Below, piece after piece: positions 16,284 through 24,090 of a DNA stretch of 64,000 nt. The stretch lies in contig NZ_JAINVF010000021.1 of assembly GCF_020400585.1 (NCBI RefSeq), forward strand, positions 62,001 to 126,000, given 5' to 3'. Under the pieces are notes generated by a model. That model worked only from the letters and a program-made list of their open reading frames with translations, was not told the origin of the DNA and searched no databases. The translations under genes were made by a program, and so were the position numbers. Source of the stretch: Streptomyces sp. NK08204. GTDB lineage: Bacteria > Actinomycetota > Actinomycetes > Streptomycetales > Streptomycetaceae. Within the stretch, counting starts at the first letter, position 1; every line of letters begins with the position of its first letter.

Positions 16284-17672
16284 ATGAAGGCACACGACGG
16301 GCTGTACATCGACGGCGCCTGGCGGTCCGCCGGGAGCCAGGACGTGATCGAGGTCGTGAACCCGTCCGACGAGCAGGTCATCGGACGGGTCCCGGCGAGC
16401 GGCGCCCTGGACGTCGACACCGCTGTACGCGCAGCGCGCGCCGCGCTGCCCGGCTGGGCGGCCACGCCCCCCGCCGAGCGGGCCGCCCGCCTGGCCGCGC
16501 TGCGAGACGCGCTCGTGGCACGCAAGGACGAGATCGCCGAGACCGTCACCGCCGAACTCGGTTCCCCGCTGACGTTCTCGCAGACCGTCCACGCCGGTGT
16601 GCCGATCGCGGTCGCGGGCTCCTACGCCGAGCTGGCCGCGACCCATTCCTTCGAGGAGCGGGTGGCCAACTCGACCGTCCTGCACGAGCCGATCGGCGTC
16701 GTCGGCGCCATCACCCCCTGGAACTACCCGCTGCACCAGATCGTCGCCAAGGTCGCCCCGGCGCTCGCCGCGGGCTGCACGATCGTCGTCAAGCCCGCCG
16801 AGGACACCCCGCTCACCGCCCAGCTCTTCGCCGAGGCCGTGCACGAGGCGGGCGTACCGGCCGGCGTGTTCAACCTGGTCACCGGGCTCGGCCCGGTCGC
16901 CGGGCAGGCGCTCGCCGAACACCCGGGCGTCGACCTGGTCTCCTTCACCGGCTCCACGGCGGTCGGCCGGCAGATCGGCGCGGTGGCGGGGGCGGCGGTG
17001 AAGAAGGTCGCGCTCGAACTCGGCGGCAAGTCCGCCAACGTCATCCTGCCGAGCGCCGACCTCGCCAAGGCCGTGAACGTCGGTGTCGCCAACGTGATGT
17101 CCAACTCCGGCCAGACGTGCAGCGCCTGGACCCGCATGCTGGTCCACACCGACCAGTACGACGAGGCCGTCGAGCTGGCCGTGGCCGCCGCCGCCAAGTA
17201 CGGCGACCGCATCGGCCCGCTCGTCAGTGCCAAGCAGCGGGCCCGTGTGTGCGGTTACATCGAGAAGGGCATCGCCGAGGGCGCCCGCCTGGTCGCCGGC
17301 GGCCCCGAATCCCCGCGCGAGCGGGGCTGGTTCGTCAGCCCGACGGTCTTCGCCGATGTGACACCGGACATGACGATCGCCCAGGAGGAGATCTTCGGTC
17401 CGGTCCTGAGCATCCTGCGCTACACCGACGAGGACGACGCCCTGCGTATCGCCAACGACACCGTCTACGGCCTCGCAGGTGCCGTCTGGGCCGGCGACGA
17501 GGCCGAGGCCGTGGCCTTCGCCCGGCGCATGGACACCGGCCAGGTCGACATCAACGGCGGCCGGTTCAACCCCCTCGCCCCCTTCGGCGGATACAAGCAG
17601 TCCGGGGTCGGCCGGGAACTCGGCGCGCATGGACTCGCCGAGTACCTTCAGACCAAGTCCCTCCAGTTCTAA
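16284..17672 (+). CDS. NAD(P)-dependent aldehyde dehydrogenase
   Basis: A 462-residue ALDH-superfamily enzyme that oxidises an aldehyde to an acid. The general base Glu245 is in LELGGKSANV and the nucleophile Cys279 in SGQTCSAW; ITPWNYPLHQ marks the Rossmann fold. The ATG at 16284 has a GGGAGGGAAC ribosome site. It is followed 15 bases later by an alcohol dehydrogenase gene, so the pair can convert an alcohol to an acid. The operator at 16227 links it to the TetR encoded at 19562-20203. Confidence 0.95.
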   Translation: MKAHDGLYIDGAWRSAGSQDVIEVVNPSDEQVIGRVPASGALDVDTAVRAARAALPGWAATPPAERAARLAALRDALVARKDEIAETVTAELGSPLTFSQTVHAGVPIAVAGSYAELAATHSFEERVANSTVLHEPIGVVGAITPWNYPLHQIVAKVAPALAAGCTIVVKPAEDTPLTAQLFAEAVHEAGVPAGVFNLVTGLGPVAGQALAEHPGVDLVSFTGSTAVGRQIGAVAGAAVKKVALELGGKSANVILPSADLAKAVNVGVANVMSNSGQTCSAWTRMLVHTDQYDEAVELAVAAAAKYGDRIGPLVSAKQRARVCGYIEKGIAEGARLVAGGPESPRERGWFVSPTVFADVTPDMTIAQEEIFGPVLSILRYTDEDDALRIANDTVYGLAGAVWAGDEAEAVAFARRMDTGQVDINGGRFNPLAPFGGYKQSGVGRELGAHGLAEYLQTKSLQF

Positions 17673-17687
17673 GGAAGTCCCCGAGCC

Positions 17688-18770
17688 ATGGCCGTACGAG
17701 CCGCCGTCCTGCCCGCCATCGGCGCCCCGCTGGAAATCACCGGCATCGAGCTGCCCGACCCGGGCCCCGGACAGGTCCGGGTCCGCCTCGCCGCCGCCGG
17801 GGTCTGCCACTCCGACCTGTCCCTGTCCAACGGCACCATGCGGGTGCCGGTCCCGGCGGTCCTCGGCCACGAGGGCGCCGGCACCGTCGTCGCCGTGGGG
17901 GAGGGGGTCACGCATGTGGCCCCCGGCGCCCCCGTGGTCCTCAACTGGGCCCCCTCCTGCGGGCGTTGCCACGCCTGCGGGCTGGGCGAGGTCTGGCTGT
18001 GCGCCAACGCGATGAACGGCGCCGCCGGCGTCCACGCCCGCACCGTCGACGGCACGGACCTCCACCCCGGCCTGAACGTCGCCGCGTTCGCCGAGGAGAC
18101 CGTGGTCGACGCGTCCTGCGTCCTGCCCCTGCCGGACGGGGTGCCGCTCACCGACGCCGCCCTCCTCGGCTGTGCCGTCCTCACCGGCTACGGCGCCGTC
18201 CACCACTCGGCCCGGGTCCAGCCCGGTGAGACGGTCGCGGTGTTCGGCGTGGGAGGGGTCGGCCTGGCCACCCTCCAGTCGGCCCGCATCGCCGGTGCGT
18301 CCCGGATCGTCGCGGTGGACGTCTCCCCCGGGAAGGAGGAGCTGGCCCGAGCGGCCGGCGCCACCGACTACGTCCTGGCCTCCGAGAACACCCCGCGCGA
18401 GATCCGTGCCCTCACCGGCAAGCAGGGCGTCGACGTCGCCGTGGAGTGCGTCGGCCGGGCGGTCAGCATCCGTGCCGCCTGGGACTCCACCCGCCGGGGC
18501 GGCCGGACGACCGTCGTCGGCATCGGCGGCAAGGACGAGGAGGTCACCTTCAACGCCCTGGAGATCTTCCACTGGGGCCGCACCCTGTCCGGCTGTGTCT
18601 ACGGCAACACCGATCCGGCCCGCGACCTGCCGGTGCTCGCCGAGCACGTACGCGAGGGGCGCCTCGACCTGTCCGCCCTGGTCACCGAACGCATCGGCCT
18701 GGAGGGCATCCCGGCCGCCTTCGACAACATGCTGGCAGGCAAGGGCGGCCGGGCGCTGGTGGTGTTCTGA
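17688..18770 (+). CDS. Zinc-dependent alcohol dehydrogenase (MDR family)
   Basis: A 360-residue class III-like medium-chain dehydrogenase. Catalytic zinc ligands are Cys40 and His61-Glu62 (GHEGAG). The structural zinc loop has Cys91, 94, 97 and 105 (CGRCHACGLGEVWLC). The NAD motif GVGGVG lies in the second half. It is in an operon with the preceding aldehyde dehydrogenase and so probably oxidises the alcohol that yields that enzyme's substrate; the natural substrate is unknown. Confidence 0.95.
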   Translation: MAVRAAVLPAIGAPLEITGIELPDPGPGQVRVRLAAAGVCHSDLSLSNGTMRVPVPAVLGHEGAGTVVAVGEGVTHVAPGAPVVLNWAPSCGRCHACGLGEVWLCANAMNGAAGVHARTVDGTDLHPGLNVAAFAEETVVDASCVLPLPDGVPLTDAALLGCAVLTGYGAVHHSARVQPGETVAVFGVGGVGLATLQSARIAGASRIVAVDVSPGKEELARAAGATDYVLASENTPREIRALTGKQGVDVAVECVGRAVSIRAAWDSTRRGGRTTVVGIGGKDEEVTFNALEIFHWGRTLSGCVYGNTDPARDLPVLAEHVREGRLDLSALVTERIGLEGIPAAFDNMLAGKGGRALVVF

Positions 18771-18792
18771 CCGCGGGCCGCGCCGATTCCGC

Positions 18793-19506
18793 TCAGCCCA
18801 GCCCCGCCACCTCGAGCCCGAGCAACGACGACAGCGCCCGCTCGCCCGACGGTGTCACCCGTACCGCCCGCTGGGAGCCGATGCGTTCGCACCACCCGGC
18901 GTCCAGGGCGTGCCGGCACAGCGCGGCGCCCGCGGCTCCCGCGAGGTGCGGACGCCGCTCGGTCCAGTCGAGGCATGCGCGGGCGAGCGGGCGGCGGCTC
19001 CCGTGGTCGAGCGTGATGCCCACCACGCCGAACCACTCCAGCCCCGCGTCCGTCAGCGCGAACCCGGTGTCCTGCCGCAGCAGTCCGCGTGCCGTGAGCG
19101 CGTCCGTGAGCGCGATGCCGAGCCGGCCGGCCAGGTGGTCGTAACACGTGCGGCCCCGCGCCATCGCGGAGCGGGCGCTCGACTCCCGCAGGTTGCGCGG
19201 GCGTTGCCGCAGCGGGTCCGCCGGGACCTGGGCGGCCAGTTCCTCGACGAGCTGGGCCACCCGCGCGTCGGCGAGCCGCACATACCGGTGCCGGCCCTGC
19301 CGTTCCCCGGCGAGCAGTCCGCCCGCGACCAGCTTCCCCAGGTGCTCGCTGAGCGTGGACGGGGCGACCTCGGCGTGCCGGGCCAGCTCACCGGCCGTCC
19401 AGGCTCGCCCGTCCAGCAGCGCGAGCAGGCACGCCGCCCGGGTCTCGTCGGCGATCAGTGCGGCGAGCGAGGCGAGGCCCGCCGCCCGGGGGTCCCTGTC
19501 GGTCAT
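18793..19506 (-). CDS. ArsR-family winged-helix regulator
   Basis: A 237-residue regulator. The N-terminal ArsR-type helix-turn-helix is WTAGELARHAEVAPSTLSEHLGKLVAGGLL, with the wing RQGRHRYVRLAD. A longer C-terminal domain is rich in Cys and His (CYDHLAG, CLDWTERR, LCRHALDAGWCERIG), which could bind metal or a ligand. Length is well above a minimal ArsR. Start ATG 19506 (MTDRDPRAAG) is preferred; an in-frame GTG 36 bases upstream is possible. It is convergent with the alcohol dehydrogenase and its target is not visible. Confidence 0.85.
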   Translation of the reverse strand: MTDRDPRAAGLASLAALIADETRAACLLALLDGRAWTAGELARHAEVAPSTLSEHLGKLVAGGLLAGERQGRHRYVRLADARVAQLVEELAAQVPADPLRQRPRNLRESSARSAMARGRTCYDHLAGRLGIALTDALTARGLLRQDTGFALTDAGLEWFGVVGITLDHGSRRPLARACLDWTERRPHLAGAAGAALCRHALDAGWCERIGSQRAVRVTPSGERALSSLLGLEVAGLG

Positions 19507-19561
19507 ACGCCCAGGATGCGGCACGGACGGTTCGGCGGTCACCGAAATGCCCTGACGGCGC

Positions 19562-20203
19562 TCACGCGTCCTGCCGCGCCTGCTCGAACTGCTGCGCCAG
19601 CCCGTCCAGCAGTGCCGTCAGTCCCGTCTCGAAGGCCCGCGCGTCGATCTTCTCCTGCTGCTCGGCCAGCAGGTGCGCCTGCCCGAGGTGGGGGTAGTCG
19701 GCGGGGTCGTACGCGCTCGCGTCGTCCACGAAGCCGCCGGCGAAGGAGCCGAGTGCGGAGCCCATGATGAAGTACCGCATCAGGGCGCCGATGGACGTGG
19801 CCTGGGCCGGTGGCCAGCCCGCCTCGACCATCGCGCCGTAGACCGCGTCGGCGAGCCGGAGCGCGGCGGGACGGCGTCCGGGGCCCCGGGCGAGGACCGG
19901 GACGATGTTCGGGTGGGCGCGCAGGGCGGCCCGGTAGGAGACGGCCCAGTCGTGCAGCGCGGTGCGCCAGTCCCGCCCGTCCTCGAACATCGACAGGTCG
20001 ACCTGCGCGCTCACCGAGTCGGCGACCGCCTCCAGGATCTCGTCCTTGGTGCGGAAGTGGTTGTACAGCGAGGGCCCGCTCACCCCGAGCTCGGCGGCGA
20101 GCCGCCGGGTGGACACGGCCGCCAGGCCCTCCGTGTCCACGAGTTCGCGTGCCGTCCCGACGATCCGGTCGGTGCTGAGCAAGGGCTTGCGTGGTCGGGC
20201 CAT
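19562..20203 (-). CDS. TetR-family regulator, likely repressor of the adh/aldh/acd genes
   Basis: A 213-residue TetR with helix-turn-helix STRRLAAELGVSGPSLYNHFRTKDEIL and a TetR_C-type C-terminal domain. It is divergent from the acyl-CoA dehydrogenase gene. The palindrome at 20230-20248 lies between them, and the same palindrome occurs 4 kb away in front of the aldehyde dehydrogenase. That makes this protein the best candidate regulator of alcohol-to-acyl-CoA oxidation here. Start ATG 20203 (MARPRKP) is the usual family beginning; an in-frame ATG 9 bases upstream is possible. Confidence 0.93.
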   Translation of the reverse strand: MARPRKPLLSTDRIVGTARELVDTEGLAAVSTRRLAAELGVSGPSLYNHFRTKDEILEAVADSVSAQVDLSMFEDGRDWRTALHDWAVSYRAALRAHPNIVPVLARGPGRRPAALRLADAVYGAMVEAGWPPAQATSIGALMRYFIMGSALGSFAGGFVDDASAYDPADYPHLGQAHLLAEQQEKIDARAFETGLTALLDGLAQQFEQARQDA

Positions 20204-20229
20204 GGCGCACATAGTAGGGCTGCAACCAG

Positions 20230-20248
20230 AAACTAGCACTGCTAATTT
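20230..20248. promoter_or_regulatory. TetR operator, site 2 (tetR / acyl-CoA dehydrogenase)
   Basis: AAACTAGCACTGCTAATTT lies in the short divergent space between tetR and the acyl-CoA dehydrogenase gene. It matches the site at 16227-16245 at 15 of 19 positions and keeps the arms. It is well placed to repress both genes. Confidence 0.72.
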
Positions 20249-20286
20249 AAAGGTGCTGGCTTTCATGTCTCGTGTGGGGTGATCGC

Positions 20287-21441
20287 GTGGTGAACCTGGA
20301 GCTGAGCGAGGAGCAGGCCGCCGTCCGGCAGCTCGCCCGGGACTTCGTGGAGCGCGAGATCGCCCCCCACGTCGTCGCCTGGGACCGGAACGAGGAGGTC
20401 GACCGGGGCATCGTGAAGAAGCTCGGTGAGGTCGGCTTCCTCGGTCTGACCATCGACGAGGAGTACGGCGGCTCCGGCGGCGACCACGTCTCGTACTGCC
20501 TGGTCATGGAGGAGCTGGGCCGCGGTGACTCCTCGGTGCGCGGGATCGTGTCCGTCTCGCTCGGGCTCGTCGCCAAGGCCGTCGCCGCCTGGGGCAGCGA
20601 GGAGCAGAAGCGGCGCTGGCTGCCCGGACTGACCGCCGGTGCGTTCGTCGGCTGCTTCGGGCTCACCGAGCCCGGCACCGGCTCCGACGCGGGCAACCTC
20701 ACCACCCGGGCGGTGCGCGACGGCGACGACTACGTCATCAACGGCACCAAGATGTTCATCACGAACGGCACCTGGGCCGACGTCGTCGTGCTCTTCGCCC
20801 GGTCCACGAACGCCCCCGGCCACAAGGGCGTCACCGCCTTCCTGGTCCCCACCGCCACGCCCGGTCTGACCCGCCGCACCCTTCACGGCAAGCTCGGCCT
20901 GCGCGGCCAGGCCACCGCCGAACTGGTGCTGGAGGACGTCCGGGTGCCCGCCTCGGCCATGCTGGGCGAGGAGGGCAAGGGGTTCTCCGTCGCCATGTCC
21001 GCGCTCGCCAAGGGGCGGATGTCGGTGGCCGCGGGCTGCGTCGGCATCGCCCAGGCCGCGCTGGACGCGGCCGTCGGGTACGCCGGGCAGCGGGAGCAGT
21101 TCGGCAGGTCCATCGCCCACCACCAGCTGGTGCAGGAGCTGATCAGCGACATCGCCGTCGACGTGGACGCCGCGCGCCTGCTGACCTGGCGGGTCGCCGA
21201 TCTGATCGACCGTGGCCGGCCGTTCGCCGTCGAGTCCTCCAAGGCCAAGCTGTTCGCCTCCGAGGCCGCCGTCCGCGCCGCCAACAACGCCCTCCAGGTC
21301 TTCGGCGGTTACGGCTACATCGACGAGTACCCGGCCGGCAAACTCCTGCGCGACGCCCGCGTCATGACCCTCTACGAGGGCACCAGCCAGATCCAGAAGC
21401 TGCTCATCGGGCGTTCCCTGACGGGGGTTTCGGCGTTCTGA
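20287..21441 (+). CDS. Acyl-CoA dehydrogenase
   Basis: A 384-residue FAD enzyme of beta-oxidation type (alpha,beta-dehydrogenation of acyl-CoA). The FAD/substrate motifs CFGLTEPGTGSDAGN and MFITNGTWAD are present. The C-terminal catalytic Glu364 is in TLYEGTSQIQK. It starts at a GTG (20287, or the adjacent 20290) after GGGGTGA. It is divergent from the TetR gene with the shared operator, so it probably works after the alcohol and aldehyde dehydrogenases; an acyl-CoA ligase is not encoded nearby. Confidence 0.95.
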   Translation: MVNLELSEEQAAVRQLARDFVEREIAPHVVAWDRNEEVDRGIVKKLGEVGFLGLTIDEEYGGSGGDHVSYCLVMEELGRGDSSVRGIVSVSLGLVAKAVAAWGSEEQKRRWLPGLTAGAFVGCFGLTEPGTGSDAGNLTTRAVRDGDDYVINGTKMFITNGTWADVVVLFARSTNAPGHKGVTAFLVPTATPGLTRRTLHGKLGLRGQATAELVLEDVRVPASAMLGEEGKGFSVAMSALAKGRMSVAAGCVGIAQAALDAAVGYAGQREQFGRSIAHHQLVQELISDIAVDVDAARLLTWRVADLIDRGRPFAVESSKAKLFASEAAVRAANNALQVFGGYGYIDEYPAGKLLRDARVMTLYEGTSQIQKLLIGRSLTGVSAF

Positions 21442-21468
21442 GTACCGTTTGAGTACACGTCCTGAGTA
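21439..21468. repeat. Three TGAGTA direct repeats upstream of the YiaAB-like gene
   Basis: TGAGTA starts at 21439, 21450 and 21463, partly overlapping the acyl-CoA dehydrogenase stop. The spacing is about one helix turn, which suggests a binding site for a regulator acting on the small membrane protein gene. Confidence 0.4.
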
Positions 21469-21513
21469 TCCGGGCGGATGCGGCGCGGGCCCTCCCCGCC
21501 GGATGCTCGTCCC

Positions 21514-21801
21514 ATGAGTGAGACACCCGTCAAGCAACAGGGCACGGCCGCCTTCTACGGTCAGGCCGTCGCGTCCTTCTCGGTGGCCATGGCCGCCACC
21601 GCCATCGGTATCTACCGGCTGAACGCCGACGCATGGGTGCGGGCCTTCCTGGCCATCGCCGTCCTCTACCTCGTCACGTCCGCCTTCACGCTCGCCAAGG
21701 TGGTCCGCGACCGCCAGGAGGCCGGGCAGATCGTCAGCCGCGTCGAGCAGGCCCGACTGGACAGGCTCCTGGCAGAGCACGACCCCTTCGAGAAGCTCTG
21801 A
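21514..21801 (+). CDS. YiaA/YiaB two-helix domain membrane protein
   Basis: A 95-residue membrane protein with two hydrophobic helices (AVASFSVAMAATAIGIYRL and WVRAFLAIAVLYLVTSAFTLAKVVRD). It has a charged cytosolic tail. This is the YiaAB domain arrangement. The function of the family is not established. The ATG at 21514 is the only good start. Confidence 0.85.
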   Translation: MSETPVKQQGTAAFYGQAVASFSVAMAATAIGIYRLNADAWVRAFLAIAVLYLVTSAFTLAKVVRDRQEAGQIVSRVEQARLDRLLAEHDPFEKL

Positions 21802-21853
21802 GCCGTCTTCGCGACGCTGCGGGCGGTTCTCGGGCAGCACCGGACGGCTACGC

Positions 21854-21867
21854 TAAGCGCTCGCTCA
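21854..21867. promoter_or_regulatory. TetR operator, site A (tetR promoter)
   Basis: CTAAGCGCTCGCTCA-type imperfect palindrome about 50 bases before the tetR start. Its half-sites match the perfect repeat at 23040-23055 in front of the convergent MaoC gene. Confidence 0.55.
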
Positions 21868-21914
21868 CCCTCGGCGGTATGCTGGTGTTTCTGACCGAGA
21901 GGGGCGAGCGAGCG

Positions 21915-22556
21915 ATGAGTACGGCGGAGGAGACGGCCGGCGGCGAGACCGAGCCGTGGGACGAGGTCACCCCTGACGCGGCCCGGCGGCTGCTGGTCGC
22001 CGCCGTGGAGGCCTTCGCCGAGCGCGGCTACCACGCGACGACGACCCGGGACATCGCGGGGCGCGCCGGCATGAGCCCGGCCGCGCTCTACATCCACTAC
22101 AAGACCAAGGAAGAGCTGCTCCACCGGATCAGCCGGATCGGCCACGACAAGGCCCTCGACATCCTGCGCACCGCCGCGCGGCGCGAGGGCGGCGCCACCG
22201 AGCGGCTGGCCGACGCCGTCAGCTCCTTCGTCCGCTGGCACGCCGGCCGGCGCACCACCGCGCGGATCGTGCAGTACGAGCTGGAGGCGCTCGGGCCGGA
22301 GGCGCGCGCGGAGATCGTCGCGCTGCGCCGCCAGGTCGACGCCGAGGTGCGCGGGATCATCGAGGACGGTGTCGCCTCGGGTGAGTTCGACGTGCTGGAT
22401 GTGCACGGCACCACCCTCGCCGTGCTGTCGCTGTGCATCGACGTGGCCCGCTGGTTCAACGTGGAGGGTCCGCGCACCCCCGAGGAGGTCGGCGCGCTCT
22501 ACGCCGACCTCGTGCTGCGGATGGTGGGCGCGAACCGGGTCCGCGCTCAGAGGTAG
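21915..22556 (+). CDS. TetR-family regulator, likely controls the MaoC gene
   Basis: A 213-residue repressor. Helix-turn-helix TTRDIAGRAGMSPAALYIHYKTKEELL; the C-terminal domain has the RWFNVEGPRTPEEVGALYADLVLRMVG helices seen in fatty-acid/acyl-CoA TetR regulators. The ATG at 21915 follows GAGGGGCGAGCGAGCG. Its 3' end overlaps the convergent MaoC gene by 10 bases. The matched palindromes upstream of both genes suggest it represses itself and the hydratase. Confidence 0.92.
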   Translation: MSTAEETAGGETEPWDEVTPDAARRLLVAAVEAFAERGYHATTTRDIAGRAGMSPAALYIHYKTKEELLHRISRIGHDKALDILRTAARREGGATERLADAVSSFVRWHAGRRTTARIVQYELEALGPEARAEIVALRRQVDAEVRGIIEDGVASGEFDVLDVHGTTLAVLSLCIDVARWFNVEGPRTPEEVGALYADLVLRMVGANRVRAQR

Positions 22557-23008
22557 TACCGGACCACCGACTCCGCGACGCAGACCGGCTTGTCGCCGCC
22601 CTCACGCTCCACGGTGAAGGTGACGGTGACCTGGACACCGCCCTTGACGTCCTCGACGCCGGTGATCGTGCCGGTGGAGCGCAGCCGGGAGCCGACCGGG
22701 ACGGGGGAGGGGAAACGGACCTTGTTCGTCCCGTAGTTGACGCCCATCTTCGCGCCCTCGACGTTGATCAGCTGCGGGCCGAAGATCGGCAGCAGGGACA
22801 GCGTGAGGTAGCCGTGCGCGATCGTCGTCCCGAACGGCCCTCCGGCGGCCTTCTCCGGGTCCACGTGGATCCACTGGTGGTCCCCGGTGGCCTCGGCGAA
22901 CAGATCGATCCGCTTCTGGTCGACCTCCAGCCAGTCCGTGTACCCCAGCTGCTCTCCCACGGCCGCCTTCAGCTCGTCGGGGGAGGTGAAGGTCCTCGGT
23001 TCCGCCAT
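22547..23008 (-). CDS. MaoC-like (R)-specific enoyl-CoA hydratase
   Basis: A 153-residue hot-dog-fold hydratase that adds water to trans-2-enoyl-CoA. The catalytic Asp-His pair is in FAEATGDHQWIHVDPEKA; GTTIAHGYLTLSLLP is the second signature. It is a full-length single-domain member. The ribosome site GAGGCCGGG precedes ATG 23008. The operator at 23040-23055 puts it under probable TetR control. Confidence 0.95.
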   Translation of the reverse strand: MAEPRTFTSPDELKAAVGEQLGYTDWLEVDQKRIDLFAEATGDHQWIHVDPEKAAGGPFGTTIAHGYLTLSLLPIFGPQLINVEGAKMGVNYGTNKVRFPSPVPVGSRLRSTGTITGVEDVKGGVQVTVTFTVEREGGDKPVCVAESVVRYYL

Positions 23009-23039
23009 GTGCCCGGCCTCTCACTCGCGTCTCATTTGT

Positions 23040-23055
23040 CTAAGCAACTGCTTAG
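23040..23055. promoter_or_regulatory. TetR operator, site B (MaoC promoter)
   Basis: CTAAGCAACTGCTTAG: perfect 7-base arms around 2 bases, 31 bases upstream of the MaoC start. Paired with the similar site at 21854-21867. Confidence 0.65.
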
Positions 23056-23119
23056 CATGCTCGGGTCGGGAGGCGATGTCAACGGCCGGCGATCCGGACC
23101 GGTCGGTAGTCTTGGCCGA

Positions 23120-23578
23120 GTGCCCCAGATTCCCGAGAAGATCCACGAGCTGACCGTCGGCCAGTTGTCCGCACGCAGCGGTGCCGCCGTGTCCGCCCTG
23201 CACTTCTACGAGGCCAAGGGCCTGATCAGCAGCCGCCGTACCTCCGGCAACCAGCGTCGCTACAGCCGTGACACCCTGCGCCGGGTGGCCTTCGTCCGCG
23301 CCGCCCAGCGGGTCGGGATCCCGTTGGCGACGATCCGTGAGGCCCTGGCCCAACTGCCCGAGGAGCGCACCCCCACCCGTGAGGACTGGGCCCGCCTCTC
23401 GGAGGTGTGGCGCACGGAACTCGACGAACGCATCAAGCAGCTGAACCGCCTGCGCAACCATCTGACGGACTGCATCGGCTGCGGATGCCTCTCCTTGGAC
23501 ACCTGTGTCCTGTCCAACCCGGACGACGTGTTCGGTGAGCGGCAGGCCGGGTCGAGGCTCATGGTGGAGGGCAGGTAG
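23120..23578 (+). CDS. soxR: Redox-sensitive MerR regulator SoxR
   Basis: A 152-residue MerR-family activator with a [2Fe-2S] cluster bound by Cys118, Cys121, Cys123 and Cys129 (CIGCGCLSLDTC), the exact SoxR spacing. The winged helix starts at LTVGQLSARSGAAVSALHFYEAKGL. Streptomyces SoxR responds to redox-active metabolites such as actinorhodin rather than mainly to superoxide (established for S. coelicolor). It starts at GTG 23120. No canonical SoxR target gene lies next to it here. Confidence 0.96.
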   Translation: MPQIPEKIHELTVGQLSARSGAAVSALHFYEAKGLISSRRTSGNQRRYSRDTLRRVAFVRAAQRVGIPLATIREALAQLPEERTPTREDWARLSEVWRTELDERIKQLNRLRNHLTDCIGCGCLSLDTCVLSNPDDVFGERQAGSRLMVEGR

Positions 23579-23599
23579 GCGTCAGCGCCTCGCGCACCG

Positions 23600-24000
23600 A
23601 CTGGGCGGGGGCAGGGGGATCGGCCGTCCGGCGGGAGCAAGGTGTCCTCCGGGCCGATGCACGGGGCCCAGGCCCGGATGCCCGGCCGGCCTCGGTGCCG
23701 GTCAGGTGCCGCCCTCCTCGCCGTCCGATCGGCACCGGGCGGCCGTGAGCCGTACCGGCGGCGGCCGGCGGGGCGTACACGGTGGCCTCGGCGCTCGCGA
23801 GGCCCGGCTCGGCCGGCTCCGCCAGGATCCGCAGCGCCCTCGGCGTCCGGTTCGTACCGGTTGACCGGGGTGAAGTCGAGCGGCACGGACCAGCCGCGCA
23901 CCCGTGCCCGTACCGCCCCGAGCGCCGGTGCGGAGACCCGCGCGGAGAGACTGCCGTGTCGTTACGGCGCGCGCCGTCGGTGGCGTGATGGCGCCCGCCG
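23600..24000 (-). pseudogene. Possible decayed gene, identity unknown
   Basis: The 512 bases between soxR and the next gene contain no intact gene. On the minus strand, a piece with coding-like third positions (RVRGWSVPLDFTPVNRYEPDAEG, at about 23835-23905) continues in another frame as ALRILAEPAEPGLASAEATVYAPPAA (about 23755-23835). Upstream in the first frame there is a stop. This pattern suggests a frameshifted remnant of a real gene. I cannot name the family. Confidence 0.35.
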
Positions 24001-24090
24001 GGCCGGATCGGCCCCATGTCCCGGCGGTGCCGGACCCCACTGACCAGGGGGTGCGGCATTCCCCGGCGCACCCCCGGTTCGAGCCACGGG

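Noticed and set aside
16239..18647. An open frame of about 800 codons on the minus strand across the aldehyde and alcohol dehydrogenase genes
   Set aside because: It is antisense to two well-supported enzymes, has unlike-protein composition (long Gly/Asp/Arg runs) and arises from GC-biased third positions.
23090..23112. A GACCGGTCGGTAG stretch before soxR as another copy of the CCGACCGGTCGG operator
   Set aside because: Only the right half matches; the left half is shifted and not symmetric, so it is probably chance in GC-rich DNA.
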